From positions 62,001 through 126,000 of the forward strand of contig NZ_JBELZM010000007.1 of the NCBI RefSeq assembly GCF_040273735.1: a stretch of DNA of 64,000 nt, given 5' to 3'. Each line of letters starts with the position of its first letter. Positions within the stretch are counted from its first letter, which is position 1. This DNA comes from Solibacillus sp040273735. Lineage in GTDB: Bacteria > Bacillota > Bacilli > Bacillales_A > Planococcaceae. Made by a program: the position numbers and the translations under genes. The notes under the pieces were generated by a model. The model saw only the letters and a list, made by a program, of their open reading frames with translations. It did no database searches and was not told the origin of the DNA. This document shows, piece after piece, positions 37,215 to 50,119 of this stretch.

Positions 37215-37637
37215 TTAAATAACTTCAAGCGTAACTTCAATATTGCCTCTTGTTGCTTTTGAATAAGGACATACTTCATGCGCTTTATGCACCAGTTCTT
37301 CCAACTGTTCACGCTCTATATCTGACCCTTTCACCTGAAGCACAACACCAAGCTTAAACCCTTGATCTTGTTCATCTTTTAATAGGCTCACATTAGCTGT
37401 TACTTCAGATGTGAATTTAACACGGGCTTTACTTGCTGTTAATTGAAGGGCACTATCAAAACAAGCAGCATACCCTGCAGCAAATAATTGTTCTGGATTT
37501 GTTGCATTTTCAATTTCTTTCGCTCGCGGTGTACCTGGCATTGCTGTTTCAAATTGAATTACCCCATTATCCGAGTGTACTTTCCCTTCACGTCCTCCCG
37601 AAGCAGTTGCAATAGCAGTAAATAATTTTTCAGACAT
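37215..37637 (-). CDS. Organic hydroperoxide resistance protein, Ohr/OsmC family
   Basis: A 140-residue OsmC-fold protein of the Ohr subgroup. It has the peroxidatic Cys in YAACFDSAL and the resolving Cys in EVCPYSKATRGN. The N-terminal ATASGGREGKV is typical of Ohr. It reduces organic hydroperoxides using lipoylated proteins as reductant. No OhrR regulator gene is adjacent in the window. Confidence 0.93.
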   Translation of the reverse strand: MSEKLFTAIATASGGREGKVHSDNGVIQFETAMPGTPRAKEIENATNPEQLFAAGYAACFDSALQLTASKARVKFTSEVTANVSLLKDEQDQGFKLGVVLQVKGSDIEREQLEELVHKAHEVCPYSKATRGNIEVTLEVI

Positions 37638-37992
37638 TCCACTTCCACACCTTTCATTTTTAGATACAACTAATCCTTACCCGTTTTTTCCTTTTTTCAA
37701 AAGTATTTTATGTTAATTAATTGTTAATTTCATTATTAGAGAGCAATAAATTATTCAATTAAAAGTGTTTATAGGTCGATATATTCGGCTGGAATAGTTA
37801 AGTGAATGCTGGGGCTGACAGGCTGAAGTAGTACCATTAGCGTCTTCCATTTACTATTTTTATATATTATTTTTTCGTAACAAAATCTGTGGTGGAAGCA
37901 ATGTAAATGTAGATAATAGAGCGTTTGCTTATGTTTTGAATTGTTGATGAGGGGTATCAACTTACAAGTATTCGTTGGGAGGGGATAGTAAT
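37638..37992. other. Intergenic region between ohr and the M50-like gene, no gene seen
   Basis: About 350 AT-rich bases between divergent genes. Short open frames occur on the minus strand but lack ribosome binding sites. A strong ribosome binding site (GGGAGGGGATAGTA) is at its right end. Confidence 0.4.
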
Positions 37993-38574
37993 ATGTTTGG
38001 CATATCCGATCTCATTTCATTAATCATTTCTGCATTTATTATCTTGCCTGCTGTCGTATTTCTTAGGGAGATGGGGTACGTAATTGTCAGCCGGCTGTTC
38101 GGAGTAATTGAACCAAGAGTAACTATCGGATCAGGACGTAGAGTATTTAAGTTTGGTATGTTCGATGTCCGCAGATACTATCATTTTTACAGCTGGTTTT
38201 CGTATGACAAATTAAAGCATGAAAATAAATTTGCCTATATTAGTATTTATTCCGGACCAATTTTAATCAATCTTGTATTCGGTCTTACGATCAACTTTCT
38301 AATTGCCAACGGGGTAATTGAAGAATATAAAACATTTTGGGATCGCTTTGTTTTTTATGCATTTTATTATGTATTATTCGATGCAGTTCCGATGACCACA
38401 TTTAGTGGAAAACCGAATAACGGGATGATAATTTATAAAATGATTCGCTATGGACAACGAATCGATTCATCAAAGGAACACATCCTCCCCTCAACATCAG
38501 ATGTGGAGAAAGAATATCAGGAATACATTAAAGAAATTGAAGAAAACGAAAAGAAGTTGAAAGAAAAATCATGA
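37993..38574 (+). CDS. Membrane protein resembling a catalytically inactive M50 (site-2) protease
   Basis: A 193-residue protein with about four hydrophobic segments and a charged coiled-coil C-terminus (EKEYQEYIKEIEENEKKLKE). The first helix ends VVFLREMGYVIVSRLFGV, which aligns in layout with the HExGH-x3-AR-x-FGV of M50 proteases but has R in place of the first His and Y in place of the second. Later, ISIYSGPILINLVFG resembles the aGPxxN helix, and DAVPM sits where active enzymes have the third metal ligand. The zinc site is therefore absent. The start at 37993 follows GGGAGGGGATAGTA. A pseudoprotease or chaperone role is inference. Confidence 0.65.
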   Translation: MFGISDLISLIISAFIILPAVVFLREMGYVIVSRLFGVIEPRVTIGSGRRVFKFGMFDVRRYYHFYSWFSYDKLKHENKFAYISIYSGPILINLVFGLTINFLIANGVIEEYKTFWDRFVFYAFYYVLFDAVPMTTFSGKPNNGMIIYKMIRYGQRIDSSKEHILPSTSDVEKEYQEYIKEIEENEKKLKEKS

Positions 38575-38661
38575 CTAAACCAGTAGCTGCTTAATGGTCG
38601 AACCAACTATTAAATGATATAAACGTTCTATTTGCACTTTGTAAAGTACCATTTAATAAAA

Positions 38662-38693
38662 AAGAACCAAGGCCTAAGCCTTAGTTCTGTTCT
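38662..38693. terminator. Terminator between the M50-like gene and the 74-residue gene
   Basis: AGAACCAAGGCC pairs with GCCTTAGTTCT (one G-T) around TAA. A-run on the left and T-rich flank on the right make it usable from both directions. Confidence 0.7.
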
Positions 38694-38722
38694 CAATGTG
38701 CTGAATAGATGTCAAATATAAA

Positions 38723-38947
38723 TTAGTTCCAGGCAGTTCGTTCACTTTCAGGCTCGTTCATGCCTGTTTTACTTCTTTTGGCGGGAACATTGTTTTCTTT
38801 TGCTGGAGCTGCATTAAAAATAAAATCAAGTTCTGATACAAACTCTTCTTGCTGGGAGTTTTTACGATTGTGATTTACTTCTAGCTTATTCGCACTTTGC
38901 CCGCCTCTTACTTTTGCATTGTTGCGCTTAAAATTCATATTTGACAT
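38723..38947 (-). CDS. Small hydrophilic protein, unknown
   Basis: A 74-residue, Asn/Lys/Arg/Ser-rich protein starting MSNMNFKRNNAKVRGGQ and ending MNEPESERTAWN. The composition, low hydrophobicity and the NAKVRGG pattern recall small spore proteins (gamma-type SASP), but the resemblance is weak and I do not assign it. The ATG at 38947 is six bases after GGAGG. The next gene upstream is transcribed in the other direction. Confidence 0.55.
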   Translation of the reverse strand: MSNMNFKRNNAKVRGGQSANKLEVNHNRKNSQQEEFVSELDFIFNAAPAKENNVPAKRSKTGMNEPESERTAWN

Positions 38948-39295
38948 AGCCATCCTCCATTGATTATTTATTTGAAAAGTATAAAAGTCTTTTCACTTTC
39001 ATACTTTCCATTTAAAAGTTTAACCACTCTTCCTTCCTTTTATTAAAGATGTACAATCTCATTTCTCCTATTAGTGATTTAGGTCCCTTATTTTTTATTT
39101 CTCATAAGAAAGTTCTACTATTTTACCAAAATACTAGGAAGATAGATTTAACATAAATATACCAAACTGATACTATTTATCAATCTTTTGGAAATAATAG
39201 AAATTTCGATATTCGGATAAATTCTATTGTGATAAATTGGTAATACCGCATTAAACAGAATAGTGCGAAAATTTAACCAAAAGGGGAAATGAGAA
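38948..39295. other. Divergent promoter region before the subtilase gene
   Basis: About 350 AT-rich bases. The right end carries AAGGGGAAATGAG, the ribosome binding site of the subtilase. No gene or clear operator was recognised. Confidence 0.4.
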
Positions 39296-43084
<3,789 letters not shown>

Positions 43085-43104
43085 TTAATCTTATGGCTAG
43101 TATC

Positions 43105-43153
43105 GCTAAGTTTAAGACTTCATCCCCTATGGAGCTTAAACTTAGCTTTTTTT
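43105..43153 (+). terminator. Terminator after the subtilase gene
   Basis: GCTAAGTTTAAG pairs perfectly with CTTAAACTTAGC, followed by seven T on the plus strand. Confidence 0.88.
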
Positions 43154-43160
43154 CCCTAAG

Positions 43161-43193
43161 AAAAAGGATGCCCTATGATCCAAAGCATCCTTT
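43161..43193 (-). terminator. Terminator after the OFA-type MFS gene
   Basis: On the minus strand AAAGGATGC pairs with GCATCCTTT and is followed by TT-rich sequence. It lies seven bases beyond the stop of the MFS gene. Confidence 0.7.
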
Positions 43194-43199
43194 CATAAT

Positions 43200-44483
43200 T
43201 TATCCGATTACTATTTCTTTTTTCTTATTAAACTCTTCATTTTCCAAGTTCACTTTTTCAGGTTTAACAACGAATATACTAATTAAAGTTGCAATTGTAA
43301 ACAAAGCTGCAATTACGTATAATACCATGTCATAAGATTGTGTCTTTTCAAGAATTATTGCACTTAGCTGATTGCCTGTCAAACCTGCAAATGCCCAGGC
43401 AGATAAAGCTAAACCATGCACAGTTGAAATACTATCAATACCAAATCGGTCTGATAATAGCGGCGGTAAAGATGAGAATCCTCCACCGTAACCTGCATTC
43501 ACAATACAAAGTAAAGCAATGATAAGAATTGCTATAGAGTTATTTATTCCATCAAATACAACGGTACATAAAATAATGCTAATAGAAGAAATAAAAATAA
43601 TTTTATAAATGGAGTTACGGTCTTTTAAACGATCCCCCCATGCAGAAAATGCAATTCGTCCACCTGCATTGAAAATGGCTGTTAGCGAACTAACTAAACC
43701 AATCGCTCCAAATCCAATGAAAGCTAAAATGCCTTTTTCTTGTGAGATTAATGCTAAGCCACATGTAATATTAATATAGAACATTAGCCAAATACCGATA
43801 AACGTCTTATTCGTCAATACTTTTCTATAACTGAAGCTATTCATTTCAATACTTTCTTCTTCATGTCCAGCCGGTTTCTTTAGAATCAAGTGTCCTACAA
43901 TCATCATTACTAAATAGATCGCTGCTAAAATATAAAACATTGTATAGATATTTGTAGGGTTTACTAAAATCCCTTCACTATTTCGATTACCGAGTAACTT
44001 TTCCATTAATGGACTTGCAATAACTTTTGCTAAGCCGAAGCCGGCAACAGCAAGACCCGTTGCCAATCCCTTTTGTTCTTTAAACCAAAGCATCAATGTT
44101 TTTACAGGCGTTAAATAGCCGATTCCAAGGCCTATCCCCATAATAACTCCATAAGAAATATAAATACCGATCAATGATTTTTGATAAATAAAGAAACCTG
44201 TTGCTGCCATCCCTACTATAAAAAATATTGCCGCAAGCAAGGATGACTTATGAATATCCTTTTCAACAAATTTCCCGCCAAAAGCCGCAGACATACCAAG
44301 AACAAAAATAGCTATACTGAATGCCCATTCCACTTCACTGACAGGTTTTCCGATATAAGAGGCAATATCCCCCTTAAACAACGACCAGCAATAAACCGTA
44401 CCAATACTACAGTGAATCAATAAAGCTGGAATGACCGCACGCATCCACTTGTTTTCAAACTTCCCCACTTTAAAACTCCTCAT
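43200..44483 (-). CDS. MFS transporter of the oxalate/formate antiporter (OFA) family
   Basis: A 427-residue protein with twelve hydrophobic segments. Features are the first-helix sequence GTVYCWSLFKGDI, the motif GIGLGIGYLTPVKTLMLWF and the cytoplasmic central loop with HEEESIEMN. These fit the OFA subfamily, whose characterised members exchange oxalate for formate or carry monocarboxylates such as lactate and pyruvate. The substrate cannot be read from the sequence. It is monocistronic. Confidence 0.82.
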   Translation of the reverse strand: MRSFKVGKFENKWMRAVIPALLIHCSIGTVYCWSLFKGDIASYIGKPVSEVEWAFSIAIFVLGMSAAFGGKFVEKDIHKSSLLAAIFFIVGMAATGFFIYQKSLIGIYISYGVIMGIGLGIGYLTPVKTLMLWFKEQKGLATGLAVAGFGLAKVIASPLMEKLLGNRNSEGILVNPTNIYTMFYILAAIYLVMMIVGHLILKKPAGHEEESIEMNSFSYRKVLTNKTFIGIWLMFYINITCGLALISQEKGILAFIGFGAIGLVSSLTAIFNAGGRIAFSAWGDRLKDRNSIYKIIFISSISIILCTVVFDGINNSIAILIIALLCIVNAGYGGGFSSLPPLLSDRFGIDSISTVHGLALSAWAFAGLTGNQLSAIILEKTQSYDMVLYVIAALFTIATLISIFVVKPEKVNLENEEFNKKKEIVIG

Positions 44484-44797
44484 TATTCATTCAACCTAAA
44501 AACACGAACATTAATTAAATAAAAATAAATATAGTTCGTACATAAACCATATAATTAATAATAATAAGTATTTTATAGATTAAATATTTTATTTTTACGA
44601 ACATTAACAAAGTGATTATATAATAATATTCATGATAAATGAATAATAATTTCAATATAATTTTTAAATTGTTGGAAATGCTACATAAATCATTCAAATT
44701 ATTCTGTAATTAAGCAAATAAAAAACAGCCTAATTTAGTAATTAGACTGTTTTGAAGCAGCAAAATATCATCTTATTTAAAAGGATATAATTAAGTT
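44484..44797. other. Very AT-rich intergenic region
   Basis: It contains the promoter side of the MFS gene and, at its right end, the terminator of the DUF4230 gene. Between them there is only long A/T-rich sequence with no plausible gene. Confidence 0.4.
44721..44754. terminator. Terminator after the DUF4230 gene
   Basis: AAACAG-C-CTAATT pairs with AATTAG-A-CTGTTT around TAGT, with A-run left and T-run right. Confidence 0.75.
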
Positions 44798-45541
44798 CTA
44801 TTTAAATGTTATTTTCACAGTATAGCCTAGATTTCTGAAAAATTCTGCTAGAACTTTCTCGGCACTTTTTTCTGCTGATTCCAACAAACCTATTTCAATG
44901 GCTTCATCTTTGATTTTTTTCTGCGCTTCCGCCGCCAGGTCAAATCCTTCATCCCATTTTACTTCCCCACGAAATAGCCCTTCATCTGTGAAAGTTTTGA
45001 CGTCCTCCACCTGAATAGCAGGATCCTGTATAAGTGTTGCTCGGGGCAGAGCGATCTCTAACTTCTTGTCATCCTCATTGATTTTAATATCATTCGAAGT
45101 TACTTCTTTAAGATTAACGCCTGCAATGACTGTAGCAGGGACTATTAATAATAGCTCTCTTTTCGTACCTGGTAAATTAACCGAAATATCATTTCCAAAC
45201 AGTTTATTATCCTCTTGCTCAATGATTACTTTCATATGGGCTTCAGCCGTTGCAAGCGTTGATAATTCCTGGACCTGTTCTACAAAAACTGTACTTTCTT
45301 TTTTTAATGTATTACCGAAAAGAAACCAAGTACCCCCGAATGTGATAAGGATAAGAAGCAATGCAATTAATAAAATCTTAACTCCCCAAAATTTAAATAT
45401 AACCTTAAATATTGCTCCGGAAATATTGGCGTTTCCACTACGATGACCTATAACTGCAGTGGCCGCACTTTCTTCCTCACCCTTTTTCAATTCCTTTAAT
45501 ACTTGTTCAATTTGTGTTAATGCTTCATCTTTTTTACTCAT
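44798..45541 (-). CDS. DUF4230 membrane-anchored protein
   Basis: A 247-residue protein with a 75-residue cytoplasmic N-terminus (MSKKDEALTQIEQVLKELKK), one membrane segment (ILLIALLLILITFGGTWFLF) and an extracellular domain of the DUF4230 type. That domain contains ELSTLATAEAHMKVII, VPATVIAGVNL and ALPRATLI. The ATG at 45541 follows AAAGGGAGGGGGAGAC. The family is widespread but uncharacterised. It is monocistronic. Confidence 0.75.
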   Translation of the reverse strand: MSKKDEALTQIEQVLKELKKGEEESAATAVIGHRSGNANISGAIFKVIFKFWGVKILLIALLLILITFGGTWFLFGNTLKKESTVFVEQVQELSTLATAEAHMKVIIEQEDNKLFGNDISVNLPGTKRELLLIVPATVIAGVNLKEVTSNDIKINEDDKKLEIALPRATLIQDPAIQVEDVKTFTDEGLFRGEVKWDEGFDLAAEAQKKIKDEAIEIGLLESAEKSAEKVLAEFFRNLGYTVKITFK

Positions 45542-45770
45542 AGCGTCTCCCCCTCCCTTTATATTGTTGAGGAAAATTATAATACAATTCCCATATTTAT
45601 ACTTGAATATCATATCAAATTATATATCATTATTAGAATTAAAAAAGGTGACTACGAGAGATATCGGAGAAAGTATAATCCTTTTTCATATTTCTCAAAT
45701 CTTGTTAATAGCAATTTTCATTAAATACATTTAAACTATCGAATGGAATTAATTTGAAAGAGGTTTCAAA

Positions 45771-46424
45771 ATGATAAAACAATCGTTATTTATACGAGGG
45801 ACTCTATTTGCAGCAATTTTAACAGGTTTATTCTTTGCACTTTACAAAAGTGGTATTTCTGTTTCCGATCTGTCACCCCAGCTTATTTTAGAGCTTGCCC
45901 ATAACAATCTAACTATCGTTATTTTAATAATGATGTTATTAATGTTCCTGCAAAACTTATTTACATTTATCCCGTTAATTTTAGTCATTACGATTAATAT
46001 TGCATTGTTTGGGTTTTGGCGTGGTTATATTTTTAGTACATTCAGCAGTGTTATTGGAAGTACATCAATTTTTCTTTCCATTCGCTATTTTTTCGCAAAT
46101 TTATTTACTTCGGAAAAATTAAAAAAATATGAGCAGCAAATTAATCAAAACGGCTTTCTGTTTGTTTTGTCAGGGCGTATTTTGCCATTCCTTCCTACGA
46201 ATTTAATCAACATCGTATCAGGCTTAAGCAAAATGAAAATATCGTATTTCATCTCAGCTACTACAATTGGTAATATGATTTATGGACTTGCATTAGCCTC
46301 TGTTTCTTACGGGATTTTCTCTGTCTCACAGCAATATAGACATCTTTTTTATGTAATTATTGCAATTGCCGCCATTATCGTTGTGTTCCGATTCATTAAA
46401 AAGCAGCGTACAAGCAGTATTTAA
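45771..46424 (+). CDS. TVP38/TMEM64 (DedA-like VTT) membrane protein
   Basis: A 217-residue protein with five or six hydrophobic segments. It has the VTT-domain pattern: FWRGYIFSTFSSVIGSTSIF, then YFFANLF, and the signature FLFVLSGRILPFLPTNLINIVSGL. Members of this group act in lipid handling such as undecaprenyl phosphate or phospholipid scrambling; which one applies here is unknown. GAAAGAGGTTTCAAA precedes the ATG. Confidence 0.85.
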   Translation: MIKQSLFIRGTLFAAILTGLFFALYKSGISVSDLSPQLILELAHNNLTIVILIMMLLMFLQNLFTFIPLILVITINIALFGFWRGYIFSTFSSVIGSTSIFLSIRYFFANLFTSEKLKKYEQQINQNGFLFVLSGRILPFLPTNLINIVSGLSKMKISYFISATTIGNMIYGLALASVSYGIFSVSQQYRHLFYVIIAIAAIIVVFRFIKKQRTSSI

Positions 46425-46452
46425 AAAAGAAGGTATTATACCTTCTTTTTTT
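46424..46452. terminator. Terminator between the TVP38 and TetR genes
   Basis: AAGAAGGTA-TTA-TACCTTCTT with flanking A and T runs lies between convergent genes. Confidence 0.85.
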
Positions 46453-46471
46453 GCGCTAATGGGGCAATAGT

Positions 46472-47062
46472 CTAATTATTTTTCCTTTGAATAAAGGAAA
46501 TAATATCAATATATAATACTGTCATCTCTTCAGAGGTCTTGTCTAAATTATTTTGAACCCATTGTTCAATTAATCCTAAAAAAGCAGATGTGATAAAAGC
46601 TAAAAAGTATTCCATCGGGACATTCAAATTTGCATTGAAGCTTTCATTCCCCTCCAGGTTTACACGTACTTTTTCTGAAAAGGCTGCTCTAAACCGAAGA
46701 TGAAAACCTGCTCTTCCATGTTCACTTAAAAAGATTTTTAAAAGTGGTGCCTGCATTTTTATTGAATTAAATAATGCGGCAGCTAATTGTTCCTGTCCTT
46801 TTTCAAACGAATGTGTAGATGAATAGTTCGATTGCAATTGATCAATATGATCCCCTAGCTCTTCAAATAGTTGTAATTCAATCTGATCCAGTAAATCAAA
46901 CTTATCGATAAAGTGTAAATAAAATGTTCCACGATTAATCTTGGCTGTTTTCGCAATATCCCCTACTGTAATTGAATCAAAAGTTTTCTTTTCCAGCATC
47001 TCCATAAATGATTTTTGAATAAGCTCTTTTGTTCTTCGATTTTTTTCCGTATAAACGCTCAA
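46472..47062 (-). CDS. TetR/AcrR family regulator, divergent to a YhgE-like gene
   Basis: A regulator of about 196 residues. The N-terminal helix-turn-helix reads ITVGDIAKTAKINRGTFYLHF, here given as VGDIAKTAKINRGTFYLHF, followed by DKFDLLDQIE. The C-terminal ligand domain is of the TetR_C_8 style seen beside YhgE/Pip proteins. I place the start at TTG (47062), five bases after AAAGAGGGTG; an ATG seven codons upstream precedes the site instead. It probably represses the divergent gene at 47193. Confidence 0.85.
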   Translation of the reverse strand: MSVYTEKNRRTKELIQKSFMEMLEKKTFDSITVGDIAKTAKINRGTFYLHFIDKFDLLDQIELQLFEELGDHIDQLQSNYSSTHSFEKGQEQLAAALFNSIKMQAPLLKIFLSEHGRAGFHLRFRAAFSEKVRVNLEGNESFNANLNVPMEYFLAFITSAFLGLIEQWVQNNLDKTSEEMTVLYIDIISFIQRKNN

Positions 47063-47192
47063 AAATGCACCCTCTTTCATCAAAATTGAACAATCTGTTT
47101 ATTTTGTTGATTGCTTTGATTTCCACTTAAATTATAAAATGAACGAGTAATAATAAACAACATGTTGAAATTTGAGAAAGGATGAAATTCAT

Positions 47193-48341
47193 TTGAGTTT
47201 ATTTAAAGAGAAATTAGCATGGGCTGCTCCTATTGCTGTTATATTAATTATCGCACTATTTTCGTTAAACTTATTCGCACAAGGAAATCCGCAGGTAAAA
47301 AATCTGCCAGTTGCTCTTATTGTTAACGATGAGGGGCAACACGTCAAAACTGTTCTCGAGGCTGTTGAACAAGTGAGTAAAGGTATAGACGGTGCAGAAC
47401 CGGTTATAGCATTTACAACTGTGAAAGAAGAAAATATCGATTCACTTTTTGCAGATAAAAAGTATTATGCAGCACTTGTCATTCCTGAAGGCTACAATGA
47501 CACACTACAAAATGCACTAACTAATAATCATGCTGCCAAACTGCAAATATATATTAACCAAGGCTTTAATATGACTGGCGCAAACTTTGCGAAAACTGCT
47601 TTAAACGGCGTTGTATCTGGAGTGAGTGACCTGTATTCTGCCAACTACCTATCACAGCTTGGTACTGAGAAAATTGATGCAACGCAAGCCTCTGTTTTAG
47701 TAAATCCAATTGTTGCTGAAGAAAAAATATATAATCCTATTACAGCTTCTACTGCAAACGGTAGTGCACCAACTTTATTGGCAGTGCCTGCATGGGTAGG
47801 TGCGTTAATCGGCGGGTTCATTGTATTTTTAGCAACGTCAGGCATTTTTAAGAAAGAGTTGTTAACACGTAAACAAACATTAGGCCTCATCGGCGGACAA
47901 GTTTTATTCGGAATTATTATCGCCCTGTTCTCAGGCTTCACTGTTGCAACACTTGCACTGATTGCAGGTATTAATATGCCAAGCTACTTCCTAGTTGCTT
48001 TCTTTGTATCATTTGCAGCATTCTGTTTCTATTTATTAGTATCAGCAATTACCGCATGGATTGGCAAACCGGCTATCACATTATTCATGATTGTCATGCT
48101 TTTAGGTATGGGTGTTCTAATGACGCCACAGGAAATGCTTCCAAGTTTCTTCGTAAACTTCATTCGTCCTTGGGTACCGATTCGTTTTGCTTCTGAAGGT
48201 TTACGAGAAATTTTCTACTTCGGTAGCGGATTCTACACAGGTGCTTCCTTCAATACAATTTTAGGAATTGGTATTGCAGGCTTAGTTATTTTCTTACTGT
48301 CAATTTTCAAACCTGTAAAAATTAAAGTACAACAGAACTGA
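47193..48341 (+). CDS. YhgE/Pip-type membrane protein (DUF3533/ABC-2 permease-like)
   Basis: A 382-residue protein. It has one N-terminal membrane helix (APIAVILIIALFSLNLF), a long extracellular domain (about residues 30-200: LPVALIVNDEGQ, LFADKKYYAALVIP) and five C-terminal membrane helices containing PAWVGALIGGFIVF and ITLFMIVMLLGMGVL. This is the layout of the YhgE/Pip and DUF3533 proteins related to ABC-2 permeases and to drug or phage-infection proteins. I start at TTG (47193), seven bases after AAAGGATG. It is probably controlled by the divergent TetR regulator and may export a toxic compound. Confidence 0.78.
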   Translation: MSLFKEKLAWAAPIAVILIIALFSLNLFAQGNPQVKNLPVALIVNDEGQHVKTVLEAVEQVSKGIDGAEPVIAFTTVKEENIDSLFADKKYYAALVIPEGYNDTLQNALTNNHAAKLQIYINQGFNMTGANFAKTALNGVVSGVSDLYSANYLSQLGTEKIDATQASVLVNPIVAEEKIYNPITASTANGSAPTLLAVPAWVGALIGGFIVFLATSGIFKKELLTRKQTLGLIGGQVLFGIIIALFSGFTVATLALIAGINMPSYFLVAFFVSFAAFCFYLLVSAITAWIGKPAITLFMIVMLLGMGVLMTPQEMLPSFFVNFIRPWVPIRFASEGLREIFYFGSGFYTGASFNTILGIGIAGLVIFLLSIFKPVKIKVQQN

Positions 48342-48349
48342 CATATTAA

Positions 48350-48390
48350 AAAACGTTATTTTGCATTTAAGGCAAAATAACGTTTTTTTA
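48350..48390. terminator. Terminator after the YhgE-like gene
   Basis: AAAACGTTATTTTGC pairs perfectly with GCAAAATAACGTTTT, followed by T run. Confidence 0.9.
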
Positions 48391-48435
48391 TTTATTATTT
48401 AATTTCTTTGTACATTGAACTGCGCTCTGGATTCT

Positions 48436-50103
48436 TTATTCTTTCGATGATCCGTCATTTAAATAAACTTCACCGTCTTTATAAACCATTTGTTCTGGAT
48501 AACGCAGGTTTAAAACTGCATCTTGAAGTTCTTGTGAAGGAGCCCGTGTTGAAAGCGAAACAATAATATTAGTAGCGAATGCAGCAATTGCCCCGAAAAT
48601 ACCAGCACCAGTATCAATAATGCCTAATACCGTAAAGCCACCGTACTTTGCACTAAAGATATAAATAAGTGTAACGGCTAAACCGACAAGCATTCCAGCT
48701 ATGGTTCCCTTTGCATTAGCTCGCTTCCACCAGACACCTAAAACGAGTGCAGGGAAGAAGGTACCCGTTGCAAGCGCAAATGCCCATGCAACAATTTGAG
48801 TAATGGCACCAGGCGGGTTTAATGCAATAATCCCTGCCAATAGTGTTGCAACAACAATTGAAATACGTCCTATTAACAGGCGTTTTTGTTCCGATGCTTG
48901 TGGATTGATGATGCGATAATAAATATCGTGTGCAAATGATGATGAAATAGAAATCATTAAACCACCAGCTGTAGATAAGGCAGCTGCCATTGCTCCTGCT
49001 GCCACGAGTCCAATAACAAATACACCTAGATTTGCAATTTCAGGTGTAGCCATTACGACAATATCATTGGCTATTTTCAGTTCAAGCCATTGAAGAATAC
49101 CGTCACCATTCGTATCGGCTATCCCTAATTTACCTGTATCAATCCAAGATTGAGTCCAAGCCGGTAGTTCAGCAATTTTTTTACCAGCCACTTCCGTCAT
49201 TAAAATAAAGCGAGCAAAAGCTGCATAAGCTGGTGCACTAAAATATAAAAGCCCGATAAACACTAATGCCCATGCACCTGACCAACGAGCTGCCTTCATC
49301 GTACCGACTGTATAAAAACGTACAATTACATGCGGAAGTCCGGCTGTACCACACATCAACGTAAACATAAGAGCTAAAAACTGCCACTTAGTTCCATTTG
49401 TAAAAGGTGCAAAGTACTCCGAAATTCCGAGTTCCCGGTCGAGTTCACCCATTTTCGTTAAAATTTCACCATAGGAAATCCATGGTAAAGGATTACTAGT
49501 CAAATGGAATGACATAAAAATAACAGGTACTAAATAGGCGATTATTAAAATCACGTATTGGGCTACTTGAGTCCAAGTAATACCCTTCATACCACCAAAT
49601 GCAGCATAAAATGCAATGAGCACAACGCCGATCATTGTTCCTATTTTCGCATCAATTTCAAATAGACGTCCGATTACTACACCAGAACCCGATAGCTGCC
49701 CGATTGAATACGTGAAGCTTATAATAATTGTACATATAGCTGCTATTATTAGTGCTGCTTTACTATTAAAACGGTCTCCGATAAATTCAGGCACGGTATA
49801 GCGACCAAATTTACGTAGCTGCGGTGCTAGTAATATCGTTAAAAACAAATATCCGCCAGTCCATCCCATAATATAAGCCAATCCATCATAGCCAAGTAAC
49901 ATGATCGTACCAGCCATCCCGATAAAGGATGCTGCACTCATCCAGTCTGCCCCAATTGCCATTCCATTGAAAATTGGGGGCACTCCACGACCAGCTACAT
50001 AGAAATCAGATGTTTGTTTAGCAGTATTATAAACTGCAATCCAAATGTATAAAGCAAATGTAGCCAATATAATCAACATTGACACTATAAATTGAGTATC
50101 CAT
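48436..50103 (-). CDS. Sodium:solute symporter, acetate/ActP-like (VC_2705 type)
   Basis: A 555-residue protein with about thirteen membrane segments. Sodium symporter features are DFYVAGRGVPPIFNGMAIGADWMSAASF (given here as GADWMSAASFIGMAG), FTYSIGQLSGSGVVIGRLF and AAALSTAGGLMISISSSFAHD. The pairing with a DUF4212 small subunit directly upstream is typical of the VC_2705 subfamily. It takes up acetate or related short-chain acids with sodium; the exact solute is inferred. It is the last gene of a three-gene unit. Confidence 0.88.
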   Translation of the reverse strand: MDTQFIVSMLIILATFALYIWIAVYNTAKQTSDFYVAGRGVPPIFNGMAIGADWMSAASFIGMAGTIMLLGYDGLAYIMGWTGGYLFLTILLAPQLRKFGRYTVPEFIGDRFNSKAALIIAAICTIIISFTYSIGQLSGSGVVIGRLFEIDAKIGTMIGVVLIAFYAAFGGMKGITWTQVAQYVILIIAYLVPVIFMSFHLTSNPLPWISYGEILTKMGELDRELGISEYFAPFTNGTKWQFLALMFTLMCGTAGLPHVIVRFYTVGTMKAARWSGAWALVFIGLLYFSAPAYAAFARFILMTEVAGKKIAELPAWTQSWIDTGKLGIADTNGDGILQWLELKIANDIVVMATPEIANLGVFVIGLVAAGAMAAALSTAGGLMISISSSFAHDIYYRIINPQASEQKRLLIGRISIVVATLLAGIIALNPPGAITQIVAWAFALATGTFFPALVLGVWWKRANAKGTIAGMLVGLAVTLIYIFSAKYGGFTVLGIIDTGAGIFGAIAAFATNIIVSLSTRAPSQELQDAVLNLRYPEQMVYKDGEVYLNDGSSKE

Positions 50104-50119
50104 AAATAACCCCCCTCCA

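Noticed and set aside
37769..37960. 63-codon minus-strand frame between ohr and the M50-like gene
   Set aside because: It has no ribosome binding site or family resemblance and is most likely chance.
44515..44697. 60-codon minus-strand frame in an AT-rich spacer
   Set aside because: The composition is Ile/Asn/Tyr-rich low complexity, as expected from random AT-rich DNA, and no ribosome binding site is present.
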